Below, piece by piece: positions 1 through 5,433 of a DNA stretch of 13,458 bases. Source of the stretch: Bacillota bacterium (GTDB lineage Bacteria > Bacillota > Clostridia > Oscillospirales > Ruminococcaceae). The notes beneath the pieces are model-generated. The model saw only the letters and a program-made list of their open reading frames with translations, did no database searches and was not told the DNA's origin. Each line of letters opens with the position of its first letter. The first letter of the stretch is position 1. Location: NCBI GenBank assembly GCA_023429685.1, contig JAEZDF010000135.1, positions 1 through 13,458 on the forward strand, written 5' to 3'. A program made the position numbers and the translations under genes.

Positions 1-713
1 GCGATATCGGCATCATCATGCAGAACGTCGCGGTGTTTGAGGAGCTGACGGTTCTCGAGAACATCCGTTACTTCTGCGGGCTGTATGTAACCGACAACAA
101 GAAACGGGAAGAACTCGTAGAAGAGGCGATAGACTTTGTAGGACTTGATGATTTTCGCAAGTTCTACCCCAAAAAGCTCAGCGGCGGTCTGTTGCGCCGG
201 CTTAACATCGCGTGCGGCATTGCGCACAAGCCCAAGCTAATTATCCTTGACGAGCCGACGGTGGCGGTAGACCCGCAGAGCCGCAACGCGATACTCGAAG
301 GCATTATGCGCCTAAACCGCGAGGGTGCTACCGTCATCTATACCTCCCACTACATGGAGGAGGTCGAGCAGATCTGTTCACGCATTGCGATTATGGATAA
401 GGGACGTATCGTTGCCGCCGGCACCAAGGATGAGCTCAAGGCTATGATCAACACGGGCGAGAAGATAACCGTCGAGGTGTTTGGCGTAAACTGCGAAACC
501 ATAGAGCAGGGCATCCGCTCCCTGCCGGGCATCAGCAGCGCGCGGTGTGACGGCTCGGTCATTCACATCAAGAGCCAGCGTTCGCGCAGCAGCCTGTATG
601 ACGTGATGGAGTATTTAAAGCGTGAGGGCGTCGGCTACGGCAAGATCTTCTGCGAGCTGCCCACACTCAACGACGTATTCCTTGAGATTACCGGCAAACA
701 GCTTCGAGACTAA
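1..713 (+). CDS. ABC transporter ATP-binding protein, CcmA/DrrA type, 5'-truncated by window edge
   Basis: ATPase subunit of an ABC exporter that powers the two ABC-2 permeases encoded just downstream. The reading frame is open from base 3, so the Met at base 18 is internal and the Walker A part lies outside the window. Numbering from that Met, the Q-loop Gln is residue 2, the signature LSGG is residues 54-57, the Walker B LIILDEP is residues 74-80, the D-loop has Asp85, and the H-loop His is residue 111 (TSH). The signature is followed by LLRRLNIA, where relatives usually have a Met-Lys or Gln-Lys pair. The last 80 or so residues form the C-terminal extension common in drug and bacteriocin exporters of this type. 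The stop TAA is followed by the next gene's AAAGGAGGG. The substrate cannot be read from the sequence. Confidence 0.95.
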   Translation, partial: DIGIIMQNVAVFEELTVLENIRYFCGLYVTDNKKREELVEEAIDFVGLDDFRKFYPKKLSGGLLRRLNIACGIAHKPKLIILDEPTVAVDPQSRNAILEGIMRLNREGATVIYTSHYMEEVEQICSRIAIMDKGRIVAAGTKDELKAMINTGEKITVEVFGVNCETIEQGIRSLPGISSARCDGSVIHIKSQRSRSSLYDVMEYLKREGVGYGKIFCELPTLNDVFLEITGKQLRD

Positions 714-726
714 AGGAGGGAAACGC

Positions 727-1866
727 ATGTTTTGGCACATCTTTATCTACCGCCTGCGCTGTATTACCCGCGACGTTTCCACCCTGTTTTGGAGCGCTGC
801 ATTCCCCATACTACTTGCAACGCTGTTTGGTATGGCATTCTCAAACCTCAGTGCCAACGAGACCTTCAGCCAAATTCCCGTCGCCGTGGTGAACAACGAC
901 GCCTACCAAAGCGACGAGGCGTTTCAAACCGCGCTTGACGCCACCATGGGCGAGGAGCGGATGTTTATCATTACCCTGTGCGACGAGCAGGAGGCAAAAA
1001 AGCTGCTTGACAGCAAGTCCGTAACCGGTGTTTTAACAATGAGCGACAGCGGCGACCTTTCGGTTACCGTAAGCGACACCGGCATCTACCAAACCATTAT
1101 CAAGAGCTTTGCCGACAGCTATGTGCAGCTAAAGAGCGCTTACACCGCCATTGCGATGAAAAACCCCGCCGCATTTGCCCTTTTAATGCAGCAGGAGTTT
1201 GAGCAGGCGGAGTATGTAACCGATGTTCCGCTGGGCGCCTCGGTACCCGACAACACGGTGGTGTATTACTTTGCGCTGATTGCGATGGCGTGTATGTACG
1301 GCAGCTTTCAAGGGATGACCAGCGTTACGAGCGTTCAGGCAAACCAGTCTGACATTGCAGCGCGCAACAACCTTGTGCCCGTGCATAAGCTTAAGCTGTT
1401 TGGTGCGTCGCTAACCGCCACCCTGTTTGTTCAACTGATTTCCGTCCTGCTTTTAATCGTCTTTCTTGCGCTTGTAATTGGGGTACAGTTTGGCGACCGC
1501 CTTGGATATATCCTGCTGGCGTGTACGGCAGGCACTATGCTGGGTGTTTCATTTGGTGCCATGGTGGGCGCACTGCTCAAACGCCGCGAGGGCATAAAGG
1601 TTGCAATTTTAATCGGAATCTCAATGGTAAGCACATTCCTTGCGGGTTTAATGTATGTGGATATGAAGTACATCATAGCAAAAAACGTGCCCCTGCTTTC
1701 GTATCTAAACCCGGCAAACCTTGTGGCGGACGCGTTCTACGCGCTGTACTACTACGATACCCTTGACCGGTTCTTCTTAAATATCGGGCTGTTATTCGGC
1801 TTTTCGGGTGTGTTCTTCTTAATTGTATTTGTTGTAATGAGGAGGCAGAAGTATGCAAGTCTTTAA
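727..1866 (+). CDS. ABC-2 type transporter permease (first of two)
   Basis: Membrane subunit of the exporter, 379 aa. The ATG at 727 is chosen because AAAGGAGGG (713-721) stands five bases before it and the protein then begins with a basic tail and a membrane helix; in-frame upstream Met codons lie inside the ATPase gene. The layout is typical of the ABC-2 family: TM1 at about 19-38, a large extracytoplasmic domain at about 40-175, then five hydrophobic segments near 176-198, 226-252, 259-283, 291-310 and 350-371. The motif LSYLNPANLVADAFYAL (324-340) sits before the last helix, as in other ABC-2 permeases. It overlaps the next gene by 14 bases, so the two are translationally coupled and probably form a heterodimer. 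Specificity is unknown. Confidence 0.93.
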   Translation: MFWHIFIYRLRCITRDVSTLFWSAAFPILLATLFGMAFSNLSANETFSQIPVAVVNNDAYQSDEAFQTALDATMGEERMFIITLCDEQEAKKLLDSKSVTGVLTMSDSGDLSVTVSDTGIYQTIIKSFADSYVQLKSAYTAIAMKNPAAFALLMQQEFEQAEYVTDVPLGASVPDNTVVYYFALIAMACMYGSFQGMTSVTSVQANQSDIAARNNLVPVHKLKLFGASLTATLFVQLISVLLLIVFLALVIGVQFGDRLGYILLACTAGTMLGVSFGAMVGALLKRREGIKVAILIGISMVSTFLAGLMYVDMKYIIAKNVPLLSYLNPANLVADAFYALYYYDTLDRFFLNIGLLFGFSGVFFLIVFVVMRRQKYASL

Positions 1867-3004
1867 GGTGTATTTTAAGATCATACAAAAAAACCTGCCT
1901 CAGATGCTAATCTATCTCGTTGTGTTTGTCGCGCTTGCCGCGATGTTTACCAACTTTTCGCCCACAACGACCATCAAAGACTTTACAGAGACAAAAAGCA
2001 GCATTGCCATCATAAACGAAGACACGGGTGCGGAGTTTGCCGAGCGGTTCACCGATTATCTGGGCGAGCACGCTGTTGTAAAGGATGTGGGAAGCACAAA
2101 GGACCAACTGATGGACGCGCTGTTCTTTCGCGAGGTCAGCTACATTCTTCGCATCCCCAAAGGGTTTTCCGCCTCCTTTTTAAGCGGCGACAACGCAAGT
2201 CCGCTGCAAAAATCAGTCTCGCCCGATTCGAACTCCTCGGTTCAGGTGGATTATCTGATTAACCGCTACCTTTCCCTCGCCGGGCTTTACAACAAAGCGT
2301 TGCCCGAGCTTGACGCGCAGGAACTTGCTCGGTATATCACTGACGACCTAGCAAAGGAAGCGGATATTGGGATAGATACAAAGCAGGAGGTTAAAAAGTC
2401 CGAAAGTCTGCTGTACTACTTCCGTTATTTTGCCTACTCGATTATGGCAATTATGGTTCTGGGCGTAACCTCGATTATGATGGTGTTCGGAAAAAAAGAT
2501 ATCAAACGGCGCAACTATGCCTCCCCGATAAAGAACCTTAGCTTTAACCTGCAGCTTGTGCTGGGCAACATGGTGTTTGCCGCGGTAGTTTGGGCTATTA
2601 TGTGCGGGTTTGGGTTTGTGCTGTACCCGAATGAGATTAGCATAAAAACCATCGTTCCCCTGTTGCTTAACTCGTTTGTTTACACACTTGTCTGCCTTGC
2701 CCTAAGCCTGTTCTGCGGAAACCTGATAAAATCCAAGAACGCGCAATCGGCAATTGCAAATGTGATGGCACTAGGGCTGTGCTTTATCTCGGGCGTATTT
2801 GTGCCGCAGGAGCTGCTGGGCGCAACGGTTCAGCGCATTGCAAGCTTTACCCCCACCTACTGGTATGTCAGCGCCATCAGGGAGATGTCTGACGGCTTTA
2901 CCCCACAGGGCGTCACCGCGATGCTGGTTCAATTCGGCTTTGCCGTCGCGTTTATCAGTATTTCTCTTGCCATTTCTCGCTACAGAAGTACATCGGATCA
3001 ATAA
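1853..3004 (+). CDS. ABC-2 type transporter permease (second of two)
   Basis: Second membrane subunit, 383 aa. The ATG lies inside the end of the previous gene and is preceded by GAGGAGG (1839-1845), which supports this start. Its topology mirrors the first permease: TM1 at about 17-36, an extracytoplasmic domain at about 40-188 that contains IAIINEDTGAEF (51-62, the pattern seen at this position in YhgE/Pip-like ABC-2 proteins), then helices near 190-212, 236-257, 267-291, 298-316 and 354-375. FTPTYWYVSAIREM (332-345) before the last helix is the family's conserved C-terminal motif. It is the last gene of the exporter operon; the stop is followed after 15 bases by an intrinsic terminator. 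Confidence 0.93.
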   Translation: MQVFKVYFKIIQKNLPQMLIYLVVFVALAAMFTNFSPTTTIKDFTETKSSIAIINEDTGAEFAERFTDYLGEHAVVKDVGSTKDQLMDALFFREVSYILRIPKGFSASFLSGDNASPLQKSVSPDSNSSVQVDYLINRYLSLAGLYNKALPELDAQELARYITDDLAKEADIGIDTKQEVKKSESLLYYFRYFAYSIMAIMVLGVTSIMMVFGKKDIKRRNYASPIKNLSFNLQLVLGNMVFAAVVWAIMCGFGFVLYPNEISIKTIVPLLLNSFVYTLVCLALSLFCGNLIKSKNAQSAIANVMALGLCFISGVFVPQELLGATVQRIASFTPTYWYVSAIREMSDGFTPQGVTAMLVQFGFAVAFISISLAISRYRSTSDQ

Positions 3005-3019
3005 ATATATCTGATAATA

Positions 3020-3056
3020 CCAAGGAGACGGCACTCGCCGTCTCCTTGGTTTTTTT
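3020..3056 (+). terminator. Rho-independent terminator of the ABC exporter operon
   Basis: Perfect 13-bp stem CCAAGGAGACGGC (3020-3032) with GCCGTCTCCTTGG (3037-3049), a four-base loop ACTC, then seven T residues (3050-3056). It starts 15 bases after the stop of the second permease. Confidence 0.95.
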
Positions 3057-3231
3057 GTGGCATGTCTGCTTGTCCCACGTAAAAATTACCCGCAGATACA
3101 TTGTATAGTGAGTATAACCGCGCAGCGGCTAACGTATTTATTGTAGTACAAACTGCAAACGCGTGGTATATGCCGTAAGCTTGCAGGACATCCTTCAATA
3201 TTCTTGTAAATTTTAGTATTGTATGCTACAC
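3057..3231. other. Intergenic stretch with no recognised gene
   Basis: The gap between the exporter operon and the zinc-ribbon gene runs from 3005 to 3310 (306 bases). It holds the terminator at its left end and a promoter near its right end. The part between them has no reading frame with a ribosome binding site and no strong hairpin; a weak CCGC-GCA-GCGG stem at about 3118-3128 is the only structure noticed. TATAGT at about 3104 could be another -10 box, but no good -35 was seen. Confidence 0.5.
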
Positions 3232-3259
3232 TTTACAGGAATTAAAGCAACGTATCATT
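3232..3259 (+). promoter_or_regulatory. Probable sigma-A promoter of the zinc-ribbon gene
   Basis: TTTACA (3232-3237, 5 of 6 to TTGACA) and TATCAT (3254-3259, 5 of 6 to TATAAT) are separated by 16 bases. This predicts a transcript start near 3266 and a leader of about 45 bases before the ATG at 3311. Called from consensus only. Confidence 0.5.
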
Positions 3260-3310
3260 CATTGTTATGTTAACCAATAATGCGAAAGTACGACGAGGAG
3301 GAAAACACAA

Positions 3311-3757
3311 ATGTCAAACAGCGTATGTACATCTTGCGGCGCACCGCTTGACCCCGACGGAATGTTCTGCCCCGGCTGCGGCGCATCGGTCTCGGCGAGC
3401 AGCGCCCCTATGCCACCGGCTCCGCCTCCACCACCGCCACCCCAGTATCAGCAGCCCGCTTACCAGCAGCCGGTCTATCAGCAACCCGCCTACCGCGCCC
3501 CCACAGCCGCTGCGGCAACCGCACCCGTGCTATCCACAGGCAGCTATATCGGCATGATGCTGATTGCCTGCATCCCCCTGGTTGGCTTTATCATGCTACT
3601 CGTGTGGGCGTTTGGCTCGACCGAAAACCCCAACAAAAAGAACTATGCCAGAGCGGTACTGATTATCAGCATCATCGTCTCTGTTCTCACCATTCTAATT
3701 ACCATTATTGCGGGTGGCGCCATGGCCGCTTTGATGAGCGAACTTTCATATTATTAA
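3311..3757 (+). CDS. Zinc-ribbon, two-TM membrane protein
   Basis: 148 aa. The N-terminus is a short zinc ribbon with two CxxC knuckles, Cys6/Cys9 and Cys20/Cys23, expected to bind one zinc ion. It is followed by a Pro-rich run (35-44) and a Gln/Pro/Tyr linker with QQP-x-Y units at 47-61, then two hydrophobic segments at about 79-102 and 115-137. The loop between them, WAFGSTENPNKKNYARA (99-115), resembles that of small zinc-ribbon membrane proteins common in Clostridia. The start is fixed by GAGGAGG ten bases upstream. It is a single-gene unit between its own promoter and a hairpin. The function of this family is not established; an adaptor or sensor role at the membrane is a guess. Confidence 0.9.
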   Translation: MSNSVCTSCGAPLDPDGMFCPGCGASVSASSAPMPPAPPPPPPPQYQQPAYQQPVYQQPAYRAPTAAAATAPVLSTGSYIGMMLIACIPLVGFIMLLVWAFGSTENPNKKNYARAVLIISIIVSVLTILITIIAGGAMAALMSELSYY

Positions 3758-3766
3758 CCACTCAAC

Positions 3767-3800
3767 AAAATCCCCGATACACAGTATCGGGGATTTTTCT
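3767..3800. terminator. Bidirectional intrinsic terminator
   Basis: AAAATCCCCGATAC (3767-3780) pairs with GTATCGGGGATTTT (3784-3797) around an ACA loop. Reading plus, it follows the zinc-ribbon gene by nine bases and ends in TTTTTCTTTT. Reading minus, it starts five bases after the stop of the 50-aa gene and ends in TTTTG. It therefore separates two convergent units. Confidence 0.92.
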
Positions 3801-3801
3801 T

Positions 3802-3954
3802 TTAGCCGGGTGGCGCCTTCTTTTTTGAGTGCTTTGCCCCGCCCTGCAGCTCGGGCACCGGACGCAGATCGTTCTTAGGGATGTGGGTTTTGCGGTTGCT
3901 TTCGGTGCCGTGGGGGTCTTTTGGGTCGGGTCTTCTCATGCCTGCCTTAGCCAT
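3802..3954 (-). CDS. Small basic hydrophilic protein, 50 aa
   Basis: Begins MAKAGMRRPDPKDPHGTESN and ends KKKAPPG. No hydrophobic segment, no Cys, and rich in Lys, Arg, Pro, Gly and Asn, so it is probably a disordered nucleic-acid-binding or spore-type protein. The frame is open from ATG to TAA with AAAGGA 11 bases upstream. It is the third gene of a minus-strand operon, 36 bases after the 44-aa gene, and its stop abuts the bidirectional terminator, which is what a real last gene looks like. The ordered motifs RRPDPKDPHGTESN (7-20) and PKNDLRPVPELQG (26-38) look like conserved blocks, and I have the impression of having seen similar small clostridial proteins, but I cannot name a family. Size and composition resemble minor acid-soluble spore proteins; that role is inference. 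Confidence 0.75.
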   Translation of the reverse strand: MAKAGMRRPDPKDPHGTESNRKTHIPKNDLRPVPELQGGAKHSKKKAPPG

Positions 3955-3990
3955 AATACTATTTATCCTTTCCCAACATCAAAACCGTTT

Positions 3991-4125
3991 TTATACGTCG
4001 TTGTTTGGCACCGACTGCTTTTTTGCGTTCTTGTTCTGGTTTTGGTTTTCTCGTGTAATCGGGGTTTGTCCGTTTGCCTTGCGCACCCTTACGCGCTTTT
4101 TATCGGGCTGACTGTCCTTTGGCAT
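3991..4125 (-). CDS. Small basic low-complexity protein, 44 aa
   Basis: Begins MPKDSQPDKKRVRVRKANGQ and ends SVPNNDV. It is strongly basic, Asn/Gln/Lys-rich (NQNQNKNAKKQ at 27-37), and has no Cys, Trp or hydrophobic stretch. The start is the ATG at 4125 rather than the in-frame Met further upstream, because a perfect AGGAGGA lies seven bases before it. It sits 26 bases after the HMA-like gene and 36 before the 50-aa gene, in one direction, between a promoter and a terminator. I do not recognise a family. Its composition recalls the minor spore proteins SspO and SspP, and the sigma-G-like promoter ahead of the operon fits, but no residue-level homology is claimed. Confidence 0.72.
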   Translation of the reverse strand: MPKDSQPDKKRVRVRKANGQTPITRENQNQNKNAKKQSVPNNDV

Positions 4126-4132
4126 TGCGTAC

Positions 4133-4139
4133 TCCTCCT
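4133..4139 (-). promoter_or_regulatory. Ribosome binding site that fixes the start of the 44-aa gene
   Basis: AGGAGGA on the minus strand, seven bases before the ATG at 4125. This perfect, well-placed site is the main reason for treating the short frame as a gene and for rejecting the upstream in-frame Met at 4185, which lies inside the HMA-like gene. Confidence 0.8.
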
Positions 4140-4151
4140 GTGGGGGTTGTG

Positions 4152-4391
4152 TTAATTGGTGCTGCGCGGCGCGGACGCGATGCAATAGGCATAGCCCATG
4201 TCGTCGAGCGTACCCTTAATGGCATCGGTGCCGGTGGCGGTGTCGTCATAATCCACCGCTACGCGTCCGCTGCCCGCATTCACGCTGACGGAGGTAACAC
4301 CCGAGATGGTGTCAAGCCCTTGCTTGATTCTGCTTACGTCCCGCCTGCCGCTGAGGTTTTCTACCTGAAAATATGCGCTTTGCGTCGCCAT
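4152..4391 (-). CDS. Heavy-metal-associated (HMA)-like domain protein lacking the metal-binding cysteines
   Basis: 79 aa, one ferredoxin-like beta-alpha-beta-beta-alpha-beta domain of the HMA/copper-chaperone type. Visible landmarks are FQVENLSG (8-15), the helix DVSRIKQGLDTISGV (18-32), the strand pair VTSVSVN and GRVAVDYDD, and the terminal DMGY pattern that matches the usual xxGY ending. In metal-binding HMA domains the first loop carries GMTCxxC; here the equivalent stretch is NLSGRRD, with no Cys. The only Cys is near the C-terminus (YAYC). It therefore probably does not bind copper and may serve as a protein-interaction module. GGGAGGA lies five bases before the ATG. First gene of the small-protein operon, behind a sigma-G-like promoter. 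Confidence 0.87.
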   Translation of the reverse strand: MATQSAYFQVENLSGRRDVSRIKQGLDTISGVTSVSVNAGSGRVAVDYDDTATGTDAIKGTLDDMGYAYCIASAPRSTN

Positions 4392-4431
4392 AGCATTCCT
4401 CCCGTTTATCGTCGTTAAAAACGCCTAAGTA

Positions 4432-4460
4432 TAGTATGTGCAGGCACTCAGATGCTATTC
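4432..4460 (-). promoter_or_regulatory. Sigma-G-like (forespore) promoter of the small-protein operon
   Basis: On the minus strand GAATA (4460-4456) is followed by exactly 17 bases and then CATACTA (4438-4432). The Bacillus subtilis sigma-G consensus is GHATR, 17-18 bases, CATNNTA, so every defined position matches. The expected start is near 4425, giving a leader of about 34 bases before the ATG at 4391. It lies just behind the terminator of the MBL gene, where a new promoter is expected. An overlapping TATACT could act as a sigma-A -10, but has no matching -35. Confidence 0.65.
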
Positions 4461-4465
4461 TACGC

Positions 4466-4511
4466 AAAACAGCCGTCCGCCTTTTTCGCTTTGGCTATGG
4501 ACGACTGTTTT
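4466..4511 (-). terminator. Terminator of the MBL-fold hydrolase gene
   Basis: In the minus-strand RNA, AAAACAGTCGTCC (4511-4499) pairs with GGACGGCTGTTTT (4478-4466) with one G-U pair; a shorter inner GCC/GGC stem closes part of the 20-base loop. The hairpin begins seven bases after the stop of the MBL gene and has an A-rich left flank, but the T run on the right is only four long, so termination may be partial. Read on the plus strand the tail is much richer in T, but no plus-strand gene leads into it. Confidence 0.7.
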
Positions 4512-4517
4512 ATTTTT

Positions 4518-5396
4518 TTATTTTGTTTTCCACAACAGGCGGTTTTGCTCGAAAATACAATCAATCCTGCCCTCGTCGTGCAGGTAAGACAGATACGAGC
4601 GCAGGGTGCTACCAACCAGCACGTACTGGTTAAAATCAAGCGTCAAGCTAAAATGGTCAAACACCTGCTTTAACACGTCCTCAAACATCTGCGGCGTTTG
4701 GCAGATGGTAAGGATTACGCCGATGATCTCCTGTAGCTTGGCGCGGTTTGCCTCAATGAGCGGCGTTAAATCGGTACACGCAGGGGCGTGCGCCGGCACA
4801 AACAGCGTCGCCTGTATCGTTCCCAGCAGGTCCAGCGTCTGAAAAAAAGCGCGCACGTCGTACAGAAACGCCAGGTGGTACTTGTTTAGGGTGTGCTCAC
4901 CAAACAGGCTGTCCGCCGCAAAAAAGACCCCGTCTGCCGTTTGGTAGCCCACCATGTCAAAAAAGTGCCCCGGCAGGCGGATGCAGGTTAGCCCCTCGGG
5001 CAGCGCGTCCTGCGTTTCGGCATCTGGTTGGCAGGGTGGCGCCATTAAGAATTTATTGCGCAGCTCTTTGCAGGGGTAGCCGCCATATAAGAAGGACGGC
5101 TCTAGTTCGGAAAACCGCATAAACGCGTTCTCAAGCGGGGTGCAGATGATTTTGCAGCCCGTTTTTTGCTGCAAAAATGCGTTGCCGCCCGCGTGGTCGG
5201 CGTTGGAATGGGTGTTTGCAATGCCCGCAAGCGTAAGACCCAGTGCCTCGATATGGCGCAGCGCCTTTTTTGCCGCATCCTTGTCGTTGCCGCTGTCAAT
5301 TAGGTACGCGTGCTCACCGTCGGGGGTATACAGCCCCATCTTGGCGGGGCAGTCGATATACCAGGTGCGCTCGCCCGCCTGTATCAGTTCATACAT
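4518..5396 (-). CDS. MBL-fold (metallo-beta-lactamase superfamily) hydrolase
   Basis: 292 aa. The MBL fold is shown by YLIDSGND (31-38), THSNADH (62-68), LPGHFFDMVG (141-150), AADSLF (160-165) and VPAHAP (200-205). Metal ligands are His63, Asp67, His68, His144, Asp162 and His203. The classical HxHxDH motif reads HSNADH, so the second His is Asn65, a variant I believe is common in a clostridial MBL subgroup. Residues after about 215 look like a helical and winged-helix tail. AAGGAAG lies about nine bases before the ATG. It follows the PEP-binding gene by 37 bases, is last in that cluster and is followed by a hairpin. The substrate cannot be told; glyoxalase II-like or phosphodiesterase activity is possible. 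Confidence 0.92.
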   Translation of the reverse strand: MYELIQAGERTWYIDCPAKMGLYTPDGEHAYLIDSGNDKDAAKKALRHIEALGLTLAGIANTHSNADHAGGNAFLQQKTGCKIICTPLENAFMRFSELEPSFLYGGYPCKELRNKFLMAPPCQPDAETQDALPEGLTCIRLPGHFFDMVGYQTADGVFFAADSLFGEHTLNKYHLAFLYDVRAFFQTLDLLGTIQATLFVPAHAPACTDLTPLIEANRAKLQEIIGVILTICQTPQMFEDVLKQVFDHFSLTLDFNQYVLVGSTLRSYLSYLHDEGRIDCIFEQNRLLWKTK

Positions 5397-5433
5397 CCGT
5401 ATCTCTTCCTTTCCGTTGCTTGTTGCCTGATAG

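Noticed and set aside
4431..4436. Sigma-A promoter for the small-protein operon based on a TATACT-like box
   Set aside because: No -35 hexamer at 16-18 bases; the overlapping sigma-G elements fit far better, though dual use cannot be excluded.
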